A stretch of DNA of 64,000 bases from Anaerolineae bacterium (GTDB taxonomy: Bacteria > Chloroflexota > Anaerolineae > Aggregatilineales > J027): positions 62,001-126,000 of the forward strand of contig WBUL01000011.1 of assembly GCA_008933735.1 (NCBI GenBank), written 5' to 3'. Under the pieces are notes generated by a model. It saw only the letters and a list, made by a program, of their open reading frames with translations. It was not told the DNA's origin and did no database searches. Made by a program: the position numbers and the translations under genes. Shown in pieces: positions 8,457 through 15,991 of this stretch. Each line of letters begins with the position of its first letter. Position 1 is the stretch's first letter.

Positions 8457-8930
8457 ATGCAAACGCTTGATGTTCTATTAGCCAAGCACCCGTTTTTTGA
8501 AGGATTAGGAGAGGATTACCTCAAGTTGTTGGCGGGCTGTGCCACCAACCAGGTCTTTGAAGCTGGGCAGTATCTATTCCGCGAAGGCGAAGAAGCCACG
8601 CAGTTTTACATCCTCCGTCATGGCAGGATCGCTATTGAAGCCCATACGCCAACCGGAGGTGATATTATCCTGTATACCCATGATGAAAATGATGTGGTCG
8701 GCTGGTCGTGGTTGTTCCCGCCCTATCACTGGCATTTCAGTGGCCGGGCGGTTCAACTGACACGGGTCATCGGCCTGGATGCAGTCTGCCTGCGCGGTAA
8801 ATGCGAGAGTGACCCCGTTCTGGGTTACGAATTCCTCAAGCGGTTTTCACACAAAGTTGTCCGTTCGCTGGATCAAACCCGCTTACAGCTTCTTGACCTC
8901 TATGGGGTACATCCCGTCAGTAACCGGTAA
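8457..8930 (+). CDS. Cyclic nucleotide-binding-fold protein, stand-alone
   Basis: This is a second cNMP-binding-fold protein (157 residues), about 50 bases downstream of the first and distantly related to it. It has the beta-roll pattern (FREGEEATQFYILRHGRIAIE near residues 41-61) and a conspicuous aromatic motif GWSWLFPPYHWHF near 81-93 where a normal CRP protein has the phosphate-binding cassette. No HTH domain follows. The aromatic and His-containing pocket suggests a ligand other than cAMP. A strong hairpin after the stop marks the end of the hydrogenase operon. Confidence 0.75.
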   Translation: MQTLDVLLAKHPFFEGLGEDYLKLLAGCATNQVFEAGQYLFREGEEATQFYILRHGRIAIEAHTPTGGDIILYTHDENDVVGWSWLFPPYHWHFSGRAVQLTRVIGLDAVCLRGKCESDPVLGYEFLKRFSHKVVRSLDQTRLQLLDLYGVHPVSNR

Positions 8931-8937
8931 CAACGCG

Positions 8938-8970
8938 ATGGACGCCGGGTGAATCTCGGCGTCCATCCTT
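8938..8970 (+). terminator. Terminator-like hairpin ending the hdr/mvh operon
   Basis: A perfect 10-bp stem (ATGGACGCCG at 8938-8947, CGGCGTCCAT at 8957-8966) with a nine-base loop begins eight bases after the stop of the last operon gene. The following tract is CCTTCCCC rather than a pure T run, so it may be a weak intrinsic terminator or an mRNA 3' stabiliser. Confidence 0.5.
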
Positions 8971-9109
8971 CCCCTCCCCAAAGCCACCTGGCGCACAAAA
9001 CGGAGTAGGTTTGCCCCTGTGCTGAATAACACCCGTTATCGAGAAAGCGCCGTAAAACCCCAGCGTTCAGGTTTGGGGACGCTAAGGGGTCGAGTCTGCG
9101 ACTCGACTG

Positions 9110-9855
9110 AAGGCGGCACAACGCAAATCGTTCACCCTCAAACAAACTGGTTGGAAACTGCTGGAAGGGAACAAAATCCAGATCCGTGGACGCACCTACA
9201 AATTTGTGAAACATCGTCCGATAGGTGGTGCTGTTAAAACCCTCACCGTTAAACGGGATGCTGTGGGGAGACTGTGGCTGTTTTTCAGTGTGATTGAGCA
9301 GGTAATCATTCCGAACGGAGTCACGCCGGGTAAAATCGCGGGCTTCGACTTCGGGCTGAACACCTTCCTCACCGATCACACCGGAAAAGTCTACCCATCC
9401 GGGCTGCAATCACAGGAAGGCGGCCAAACTCATCAGCCGGACACACATCCGAGTGGCCGATAAACGCCGGGATGCACACTTCAAGCTGGCACACGAGTTG
9501 TGTGACCACTATGACCTGCTGTGCTTCGAGTACCTGAACCTGGACGGCATGAAGCGGCTGTGGGGACGCAAGGTGAGCGATCTGGCGTTTGGACAGTTCC
9601 TCACTGTCCTCAAACACGTGGCGACTAAACATGGCAAGGTCGTTGTCCAGAGAACGCACAACGAGCCAATGTTCCCGCTGCGGGTATCGGCAAAACCTGG
9701 AACTGCGCGAGCGAACCTTTCACTGCGGCTCCTGTGGCCTGGTTTTAGGCCGAGACCACAACGCGGCGATCAATATTTGTTACGCCGGGGCATCGGCGTA
9801 TACTAACCGAGAGATCGTCAGCCGTGTCCCTCAAAAGACACGCCGTCTTGCCTGA
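9110..9855 (+). pseudogene. tnpB: TnpB (IS200/IS605 accessory RNA-guided nuclease), frameshifted
   Basis: Three reading frames in succession give recognisable TnpB pieces. The first (9110-9463) ends with the RuvC-I region GFDFGLNTF. The second (about 9440-9650) has LLCFEYLNLDGM with the RuvC-II Glu. The third (about 9650-9855) has the zinc finger CSRCG...CGSCG and RuvC-III GRDHNAAINI. At least two frameshifts and an internal deletion (the Arg/Lys-rich helix region between RuvC-I and RuvC-II) make it non-functional, although the three acidic catalytic positions remain. The N-terminal domain is mostly absent and no tnpA is nearby. Confidence 0.85.
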
Positions 9856-10078
9856 AGTTAGAAGCCCTCACGTTTACCTGTGGGGCGTATGTCACCAGGG
9901 AAACATTTCAGTGTGCGTCCCTATAGTTCCAGAGATATACTTGGCGATGACATGTCTATGATTTCATCCTTAAAAACGCTGCTGGGTCAACTACCTGAAC
10001 TGAGGTTGCAAAAGCTATTCTGGAAGCGTTAACCTCCGCGAACTGCGTGCCATTTTTAGATGTTAGAGAGGATTATGC

Positions 10079-11497
10079 ATGATTAACAAAAAAATCACAC
10101 TGGGCGTCATTGTTGGCAACCGTGACTTTTTCCCGGATCGGCTGGTCACCGAAGGACGCGAGGATATTTTAAAAGTTCTGAACGCAATGAATATCGGCGT
10201 GGTGATTCTGGATGAAGACGCCACCAAGCTCGGTGCGGTCGAAACCTGGGAACACGCCAAAAAGTGCGCGGATCTGTTTGCGGCCAACCGCGACATCATT
10301 GATGGGATTCTGGTGGTGCTGCCCAACTTTGGTGACGAAAAAGGCGTGGCCGATACGATCAAACTTTCCGGACTGCAAGTACCGATTCTGGTGCAGGCAT
10401 ATCCCGATGACCTTGACCAGTTTAACGTCGAGCGCCGCCGCGATGCGTTTTGTGGCAAAATCTCCGTTTGCAACAACCTGTACCAGTACGGTTACAACTA
10501 CACTGTCACGACCCTGCACACCGTCCGCCCAACCGACGACTCCTTCAAAAAGGATTTACAGAATTTTGTGAGCGTGTGCCGTGTGGTCAAAGGGCTAAAA
10601 TCCGCCCGCTTCGGTGCAATTGGCGCACGTCCTGGCGCGTTTAACACCACACGCTACAGCGAAAAACTGCTGCAAGTGTACGGCATGAGTGTCACCACGC
10701 TTGATCTCTCCGAGGTGTTTGGCAAGGCTGAAAAACTCGCCGATGACCACCGGCTGGTCAAAGAGAAACTGGACAGCATCAAAGCGTATGTACCTACGGG
10801 CGGCGTGCCAGGGCCAGCCGTCGTGAAAATGGCGAAGCTTGGCATCGTGATTGATGAGTGGATGAAAACCTACGATCTGGATGCCACCGCAATCCAGTGC
10901 TGGACTTCGCTGCAACACAATTATGGCGTGAACGTCTGCACCCTGATGAGCATGATGAGCGAAAATCTGATGCCCAGTGCGTGCGAAGTCGATATTACTG
11001 GTGTGGCCTCGATGTATGCGCTCACCCTGGCGGCAGGTCTGCCAAGTGCGCTGGTGGACTGGAATAACAACTACGCCGACGACCCCAATAAATGTGTTCT
11101 GTTCCACTGCGGTAACTGGGGCAAAAGTTTCCTCGGCCCGGATGTCAAAATGGCAAACGCGGAAATTCTGGCGACCACGCTTGGCACAGAAAACACCTAC
11201 GGCACAGTTGCCGGACGTACTCCGTCAGGGCCGTTCAGTTATGCGCGTATCACCACCGATGACCGTCACGGTGCGATTCGGACTTATGTAGGGGATGGGG
11301 AATTTGTGGATGACCCCTTAGACACCTTCGGCAGCCGAGCAGTCGTGAAAGTGCCAGAGTTGCAGAAGCTCATGCGTCATGTTTGCAAAAACGGCTTTGA
11401 GCATCACGCGGCAATGGCGGCAGCGTATACCGCCGATGTGCTGGCCGAAGCCTTCGGAAATTACATGGGGTGGGAAGTCTATCACCACGAAGGGTAA
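10079..11497 (+). CDS. L-fucose/L-arabinose isomerase-family protein
   Basis: This 472-residue protein has the length and pattern of the COG2407 (fucose isomerase-like) family, which interconverts aldoses and ketoses on a Mn-dependent active site. Recognisable features are the N-terminal Rossmann-like start ([15 protein letters not shown]), GARPGAFNT near residue 180, the central [15 protein letters not shown] region, SACEVDITG near 305 with Glu and Asp candidates for metal binding, and [10 protein letters not shown] near 345. An ATG at 10079 follows GAGAGGA. It stands alone between mobile-element debris and a hairpin, with no kinase or aldolase partner. The substrate cannot be assigned; sulfoquinovose isomerases of other bacteria belong to the same broad family. 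Confidence 0.75.
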   Translation: MINKKITLGVIVGNRDFFPDRLVTEGREDILKVLNAMNIGVVILDEDATKLGAVETWEHAKKCADLFAANRDIIDGILVVLPNFGDEKGVADTIKLSGLQVPILVQAYPDDLDQFNVERRRDAFCGKISVCNNLYQYGYNYTVTTLHTVRPTDDSFKKDLQNFVSVCRVVKGLKSARFGAIGARPGAFNTTRYSEKLLQVYGMSVTTLDLSEVFGKAEKLADDHRLVKEKLDSIKAYVPTGGVPGPAVVKMAKLGIVIDEWMKTYDLDATAIQCWTSLQHNYGVNVCTLMSMMSENLMPSACEVDITGVASMYALTLAAGLPSALVDWNNNYADDPNKCVLFHCGNWGKSFLGPDVKMANAEILATTLGTENTYGTVAGRTPSGPFSYARITTDDRHGAIRTYVGDGEFVDDPLDTFGSRAVVKVPELQKLMRHVCKNGFEHHAAMAAAYTADVLAEAFGNYMGWEVYHHEG

Positions 11498-11501
11498 AAT
11501 A

Positions 11502-11539
11502 CATCAACTTCCTTGTTCGGCGCGGCAGGGAAGTTGATG
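11502..11539 (+). terminator. Strong hairpin after the isomerase gene
   Basis: CATCAACTTCCTTG (11502-11515) pairs with CAGGGAAGTTGATG (11526-11539), giving a 14-bp stem with one G-U pair and a 10-base loop. It starts four bases after the isomerase stop. No T run follows, so it is a 3' end-forming or stabilising structure rather than a classic intrinsic terminator. Confidence 0.45.
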
Positions 11540-11580
11540 ATTCGGCAGCCTGGCCTAAAGCGTGTTATGCACTTTTTACC

Positions 11581-11692
11581 CCCCCAAGCCCCTGCTCCCA
11601 CACAAGCGGGGAGCAGAGGCGCTTTTTGTCCCTCTCCTTGCGGGCGTGGGAGAGGGACGGCTCGCCGTAGGGGAGCAGGGTGAGGGGAAGAT
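11581..11692. repeat. Composite inverted-repeat intergenic element
   Basis: This stretch holds two hairpins in tandem: CTGCTCCC/GGGAGCAG (11592-11599 and 11609-11616) and GTCCCTCTCC/GGAGAGGGAC (11628-11637 and 11649-11658). They are nested between CCCCTGCTCCC and GGGGAGCAGGG, which can pair with each other. The C-rich left arm and G-rich right arm look like the high-copy REP/MITE-type intergenic elements of many Chloroflexota genomes. The stem GGCTCCC/GGGAGCC at 766-787 is a possible relative. Copy number cannot be judged from one window. Confidence 0.45.
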
Positions 11693-11718
11693 CACCACAC
11701 CCAAGTGCATCACTGGCT

Positions 11719-12030
11719 CTAGAATTCAAAATCGGACCACCGCACAATAAAAGTCAGAAGCGCGATGTTAATCAGGAGGCCAATCCCCCCGTGATCACCG
11801 GACGCCAGCAGTCTTGTGGTTTCATTTCCCAGGAGCTTTGAGAATGCCCACGAGCCGTCAGGCCAAACCAGTCCGGGCCGAAGCTCAAAAAACCGCCAGC
11901 TCTGGCCCAGGTACAGCACCAGTCATCGTATGTCCCTCCATACCAGCATAAACTTTCTTCCAGGAGCGGTGGCAGCAGAAAACGGCATATCCCAGGAAAA
12001 ACTAATCCAGCGGCTGTAGAGACCCTCCAT
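11719..12030 (-). pseudogene. Small membrane-protein ORF with an in-frame TGA
   Basis: On the minus strand a frame opening with ATG at 12030 (MEGLYSRWISFSWDM...) runs to CGA-TGA at 11923-11928 and continues in the same frame to a TAG at 11719-11721. The second part has a plausible membrane helix (GGIGLLINIALLTFIV) and a Trp/Phe-rich composition. Read together it is about 103 codons with one internal TGA. It overlaps the last 29 bases of the beta-helix gene. I do not recognise a family. The most likely reading is a decayed small gene, but the frame may be fortuitous. Confidence 0.3.
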
Positions 12031-13402
12031 TAACCAGGGTGTAGGTCGCACCGCCAAGCACAGGGCACGCGCTCGCGTCATAATAGACCGTATGACCATT
12101 GCCGACAATGTTGGTAACAGTATCACCCGAAATCCCGGTAGGATTGGTCAGGCAAGTCAGGTACGAATCGGCGGTCACGTTCCAGGTGCTGGTTTCATCC
12201 AGGGTCAGGTTGACTTCCCGTGCAGTGTGATCCGAGTTGATAGAACCCGTCAGAGATGAAGCGTTTTGCAGAGCAGCACTGATGCTGCTGATGCTATCCG
12301 CCACCAGGTCACCCGTCAGGATTTGCTTATCGGCGGTGAAGATCACCGTACCACCATTCGAACCACTGCTCCCCCAGCGATCCGTTGCCGCCGCTTCTAC
12401 CAGTGTGCCGGATGCTGCCGTGACCTCGACATTTTCCAGCGTGATGATCCCGGTTGAATTGGTAACGAAGAACAGAGGGCCAGTGGCGGATGTGTAGGTA
12501 AGTGAGCCGCCCGTCATCGTGAAGACACCTTCTGTCCCCTCGGCGTCCCCTGACATACTCTGATAAATCATCACGCCCCATTTGTCTTCAAAAGTCGAGC
12601 ACAGGGCAGTATCTGTGAGGACAATGGAATTTGCCCCTTCGATAACGGCGGATTCTGCCCCTGTGGCGGTGATGGTGGCGTTGGAGACAGTGATCATGCC
12701 CGTTGAGTAGATACCGGGTGAGTCCTGTCCAGCGGCGGTTACTGTGCCACCCGTGACGGTAATCGTACCGCTGCCACGATCAGTAGCAACTGCGCCCGAA
12801 TGGGATGCGGTGGTGACAATATCCACATTGGTAAGCGTTAGCGAGCCGCCCAGAGTTGCCATGACCCCGTGCGCCCCATCCCCTGCGGCATAGATTGTAA
12901 GGTCAGAAAGCGTTACCGATGAGCCGCTGCCGGTTGCGAAAACGCCATTAGTGCCATCCCCCTCAGTCGTTACTGAACCACCAGAGATGGTCATGGTGCT
13001 GTCGGGGCCAACCAGCACCGCCGCGTTGAGGCCGTAAAAGCTGCTGCTTTCGTCCGAAGATGTATCGCCAGATTTCGTAATGGTGGGATTAACCAGACTC
13101 AGACTTCCACCATTAATGACACAGATGGCGGATATATCCGCAGAGGTGGAGGTATAGGTCTGGTCGGTTGTGGGGTCACCGTTTTCGCTATCCAGAAGAT
13201 AGGCTCCGCAGGTTGAGGTCAATACAGGATTAGTGGTTGTATTATTCCCCCCGAACGGCGCACCACCGGGCGGATCGCCACCTGGAGGATTCGGAGGCGG
13301 GCTGCCGCTGCCATCTCCTTGTGCCGCCACCTGACCTGTTGTAACAGATATGAGAAGCAGCAAGGTCGTTATTACGAGAGTTGTGTGTTTTGCGTGTAAC
13401 AT
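12002..13402 (-). CDS. Secreted beta-helix repeat protein
   Basis: The 466-residue product begins with a signal peptide (hydrophobic TTLVITTLLLLISVTTGQVAA, likely cleaved after AAQ near residue 28) and a Pro/Gly-rich linker (residues about 30-55). The rest is built from short Ser/Thr/Gly repeats with phrases such as GGSLTLTNVDI, SGTITVTGGTV and NSIVLTDTALC. This is the pattern of right-handed parallel beta-helix surface proteins (pectate-lyase-like or Pmp-like folds). No catalytic motif was recognised. The ATG at 13402 follows AAAGGA. It is separated from the upstream LysR gene by about 107 bases and is probably extracellular or surface-attached. Confidence 0.75.
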   Translation of the reverse strand: MLHAKHTTLVITTLLLLISVTTGQVAAQGDGSGSPPPNPPGGDPPGGAPFGGNNTTTNPVLTSTCGAYLLDSENGDPTTDQTYTSTSADISAICVINGGSLSLVNPTITKSGDTSSDESSSFYGLNAAVLVGPDSTMTISGGSVTTEGDGTNGVFATGSGSSVTLSDLTIYAAGDGAHGVMATLGGSLTLTNVDIVTTASHSGAVATDRGSGTITVTGGTVTAAGQDSPGIYSTGMITVSNATITATGAESAVIEGANSIVLTDTALCSTFEDKWGVMIYQSMSGDAEGTEGVFTMTGGSLTYTSATGPLFFVTNSTGIITLENVEVTAASGTLVEAAATDRWGSSGSNGGTVIFTADKQILTGDLVADSISSISAALQNASSLTGSINSDHTAREVNLTLDETSTWNVTADSYLTCLTNPTGISGDTVTNIVGNGHTVYYDASACPVLGGATYTLVNGGSLQPLD

Positions 13403-13509
13403 GATCGTCCTTTATAGCTTTGCTTACACGCTCTATCTAACCTCTCTTTCGAACTGACATGGTTATCCCCACCTCAATTAGCCTTAAACTCACCTTAAAT
13501 ACCACGCTT

Positions 13510-14463
13510 TTAGCTTGCGGTATCCAAAGCAGCACCCGACGAACTCGAATAGACCCGTACCAGTTCCGCCAGATGCAACTGAAAAAACTTCCACAGCTCG
13601 GCTTGTGAGCGGGTCATAGGAAAGTGCAGATTCCGGGCAATGTGAAGAGAGCGCTGAAGAGTCATCCCTGTGATACTGATCTCCTTCACCCGGCCTAACG
13701 CGATTCCGCGCTGGGCAATCAACCGTGAAACAAACGCCGCCCCGATTTCCTCCTCTACGGCCAGCAGGATTGCCTCAGCATTGCCCAACTGCATGACCAC
13801 ATTGAGCATATCCGGGGTGATGTCATGTTCCAGCAGGCCGCGATAGACACTTTCGGTGGTTCCGGCATCGTCTTCCCTCAAAATCAACGGAATATCCAGC
13901 AAATCATCGGTGTAAACACAACCGAATTTTGCCCAGGGATGCCTGGCGGGCACGATCAAAACGATCTCATCTTCAAAAAACGGCAGGTATTCAAGATCGT
14001 GATGGTCGATTTTTTTGCTGCTGACCCCAAACGCAACCTGCCCGGCCAGCAGTTTTTCAATCACGCTCTGGCGCCCCCTGACCAGCACATCCACCCGTAC
14101 AGCCGGGAACTGCTGGCGAAAAGAGGCGATCAGGCGAGGGAGCAGATATTTCCCTGACGAGGTGGAACACCCCACCAGAACCCGGCCCATGACTGTGCCG
14201 TGCAGCACCGACATATTCTCTTCCAACCGCCGCGCCGTCGTCAGGAGTTCCTGCGCCATCGGCAGCAGGGTTTCGCCTGCGTCGGAGAGCTGTACTCCCC
14301 GACGGTGGCGGATGAAAAGTTCAGATTGCAGACGGGATTCCAGCGTCTGGATGATCTGGCTAACAGAAGGCTGCGAGAGGTTTAAGAGACGGGCGGCTTT
14401 GCTGAAACTGCCCTGGTCGGCTACGGTAAGAAAAACCTCAATTTCCTGAAAAGTAAGCGCCAT
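13510..14463 (-). CDS. LysR-family transcriptional regulator
   Basis: This 317-residue protein has an N-terminal winged HTH (residues 1-60; FSKAARLLNLSQPSVSQIIQTLE at 20-42 covers the recognition helix) and a C-terminal two-lobed effector-binding domain. The overall pattern is closest to the CysL/CbbR branch. It is transcribed divergently from the multihaem cytochrome and rhodanese genes, with 117 bases between start codons. By the usual LysR logic it should control that operon and itself. The effector is unknown; a sulfur compound is a reasonable guess from the neighbours. Confidence 0.9.
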   Translation of the reverse strand: MALTFQEIEVFLTVADQGSFSKAARLLNLSQPSVSQIIQTLESRLQSELFIRHRRGVQLSDAGETLLPMAQELLTTARRLEENMSVLHGTVMGRVLVGCSTSSGKYLLPRLIASFRQQFPAVRVDVLVRGRQSVIEKLLAGQVAFGVSSKKIDHHDLEYLPFFEDEIVLIVPARHPWAKFGCVYTDDLLDIPLILREDDAGTTESVYRGLLEHDITPDMLNVVMQLGNAEAILLAVEEEIGAAFVSRLIAQRGIALGRVKEISITGMTLQRSLHIARNLHFPMTRSQAELWKFFQLHLAELVRVYSSSSGAALDTAS

Positions 14464-14580
14464 GAGTTATCACCATTTCCGATAGTGTACCATAGAGGAT
14501 TCCTATATCTCAACGTGACCTTTATCACTGTTTCCTATTGCTGAATTACGTCACTATGGATTGTGAAGAAAGGCACAAGT
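14464..14580. promoter_or_regulatory. Divergent LysR/cytochrome promoter region with ATAG-N7-CTAT box
   Basis: The 117-base gap between the divergent LysR and cytochrome starts contains ATAG-N7-CTAT at 14492-14506, which fits the T-N11-A interrupted dyad bound by LysR proteins. It lies about 30 bases from the LysR start and about 75 bases from the cytochrome start, a typical position for activation of the divergent operon. Promoter hexamers could not be assigned with confidence. Confidence 0.4.
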
Positions 14581-14790
14581 ATGAGATTTCGCTTGATTTA
14601 CGGGTTGGTTTTGGTGGCGGGGATGGGGTTCCTCGCTGTTGGTGTGATGGCAAGCGGTGACCCCCGTCCAGAGGCTAAACCCTTTACCGATCAGGCTTGT
14701 CTGGACTGCCACACCGATCAGGCCAAGCTCCAGGAATTGGCGGTAGTGGTGGAGGAAGTAGAAGCTCCACCGTCCGAAGGGCCTGGCTGA
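14581..14790 (+). CDS. N-terminal part of multihaem cytochrome c (signal peptide and first haem), ends at in-frame TGA
   Basis: The ATG at 14581, eight bases after AAAGG, starts a 69-codon frame with a signal peptide (RLIYGLVLVAGMGFLAVGVMASG), one haem-attachment motif CLDCH near residue 38, and a Glu/Pro-rich linker, then TGA at 14788-14790. A GTG 18 bases upstream is also in frame but has no ribosome-binding site. The same frame reopens immediately and encodes a ten-haem cytochrome without its own signal peptide. The two parts are therefore almost certainly one ancestral gene of 451 codons. Whether the TGA is a mutation, an assembly error, or read through is open. Confidence 0.7.
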   Translation: MRFRLIYGLVLVAGMGFLAVGVMASGDPRPEAKPFTDQACLDCHTDQAKLQELAVVVEEVEAPPSEGPG

Positions 14791-14794
14791 GGGG

Positions 14795-14824
14795 GCTCCG
14801 TGGCTCCGATGGAGCCATGGGAGC
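14795..14824 (+). promoter_or_regulatory. Hairpin directly after the in-frame TGA (SECIS-like geometry)
   Basis: TGGCTCC (14801-14807) and GGAGCCA (14811-14817) form a perfect 7-bp stem around the 3-base loop GAT. The stem extends by G-U and two G-C pairs and then, past a single bulged G, by three more pairs (14795-14797 with 14822-14824): 13 pairs in all. It begins four bases after the TGA. The apical loop starts with G, 17 bases after the stop. As I recall, these values fall within the ranges used for bacterial selenocysteine-insertion elements, but function is unproven. Confidence 0.35.
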
Positions 14825-15933
14825 GCGTCTGGATTGACGCCGAAGCTTTTTCAGAAGATGTCCATTCGTACATTAACTGTACCGACTGTCACGGCGGTCA
14901 GGCAGTGGCAGAGAAGGACGCGGCACATACGGGCCTAAAACCCGAAGTGGCAGATGACCCTGAAACAACATGCGGTCAGTGCCATGTCGATGTTGCCCCG
15001 TATGCGAAAGAAAGTCTCCATAATACATTGCGCGGCTACGATACGGCTTTGTATGCCCGCAGCGAGCCCGAACATCATCCGGCGATTGAGGAAATGCAGT
15101 CGAATCATTGTGACTCGTGCCATGCAGACTGCGGCGACTGCCACGTCAGCCAGCCGACTTCGGTAGGCGGCGGTCTGGTTGCAGGTCATGTGTTCAACCG
15201 TACTCCCTCGATGAGTCAGAACTGCACGGCCTGTCACGGCAGCCGCATCAAAGATGAATATTATGGTGCTCATGAAGGCATTCCAAGTGATGTTCATTTC
15301 AAACAGCGCATGGCATGTGTGGACTGCCATACCGGCGATGAAATGCACGGCATGAAGATGGAAGATGTAAATCACCGCTACGATGGCGCACAAGAACCTG
15401 ACTGCCAGTCGTGCCACAAGATCGAAATGGGGACAGGCGACGAGGAAGAATCCGAAGAAGAAAACGGAATCATCCGCGAACACGTAATCCATGATGAAAC
15501 TCTCATGTCATGCCAGGTCTGCCACAGTACCACCTACATCAACTGTATCGACTGCCACGTTGAGCAGACCGAAGAAGGGACTGCTTTTTTCCGCGTGGAT
15601 GAACACTTCCTGGGGTTCTATGTTGGTCTTAATCCGAACCAGACAGAAGAACGTCCCTATAAATATGTGCCCTTGCGGCATGTGCCTATCGCCCCGGATT
15701 CTTTCAGCTTCTATGGCGATGACCTGCTGCCTAATTATGAAGAACGCCCAACATGGGTGTATACCACGCCGCACAACATCCAGCGTGAAACACCGCAAAC
15801 CGAGCGCTGCCAGGGATGTCATGGGAACGATGACATTTTCCTCACCCGAGATAAGCTCAGCCGTGAGGAACGCCGCGCCAACCGGGATGTGATTGTGGAT
15901 GAGGCACCCTCGATGTTTGGATTAGGTAATTAG
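14800..15933 (+). CDS. Multihaem cytochrome c, main part (ten CxxCH motifs)
   Basis: This 377-codon frame contains ten haem-binding motifs: CTDCH, CGQCH, CDSCH, CGDCH, CTACH, CVDCH, CQSCH, CQVCH, CIDCH and CQGCH. With the motif upstream of the TGA the complete protein would bind eleven haems. It has no signal peptide of its own although c-type haems are attached outside the cytoplasm, so expression from the GTG at 14800 (preceded by GAGGGGG) would give a mislocalised product. Multihaem proteins of this kind act as extracytoplasmic electron conduits or as sulfur/nitrogen oxyanion reductases. The exported rhodanese downstream favours sulfur chemistry, but no specific family was recognised. Confidence 0.8.
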   Translation: MAPMEPWERVWIDAEAFSEDVHSYINCTDCHGGQAVAEKDAAHTGLKPEVADDPETTCGQCHVDVAPYAKESLHNTLRGYDTALYARSEPEHHPAIEEMQSNHCDSCHADCGDCHVSQPTSVGGGLVAGHVFNRTPSMSQNCTACHGSRIKDEYYGAHEGIPSDVHFKQRMACVDCHTGDEMHGMKMEDVNHRYDGAQEPDCQSCHKIEMGTGDEEESEEENGIIREHVIHDETLMSCQVCHSTTYINCIDCHVEQTEEGTAFFRVDEHFLGFYVGLNPNQTEERPYKYVPLRHVPIAPDSFSFYGDDLLPNYEERPTWVYTTPHNIQRETPQTERCQGCHGNDDIFLTRDKLSREERRANRDVIVDEAPSMFGLGN

Positions 15934-15991
15934 CGGTCAGCAGTGACCGAAAAAGAACAACACTAACTAGTATATAAGGAGCAGTACAACA

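Noticed and set aside
11581-11692. CRISPR array
   Set aside because: The repeated pieces are inverted, not direct repeats with regular spacers. No CRISPR-like array or cas gene was seen anywhere in the window.
14788-14790. UGA reassigned to Trp or Gly genome-wide
   Set aside because: Many genes here end in TGA that directly overlaps the next start (ATGA or TGATG, for example at 1535-1538, 7938-7942, 29175-29177 and 36661-36664), so TGA is a real stop in this genome.
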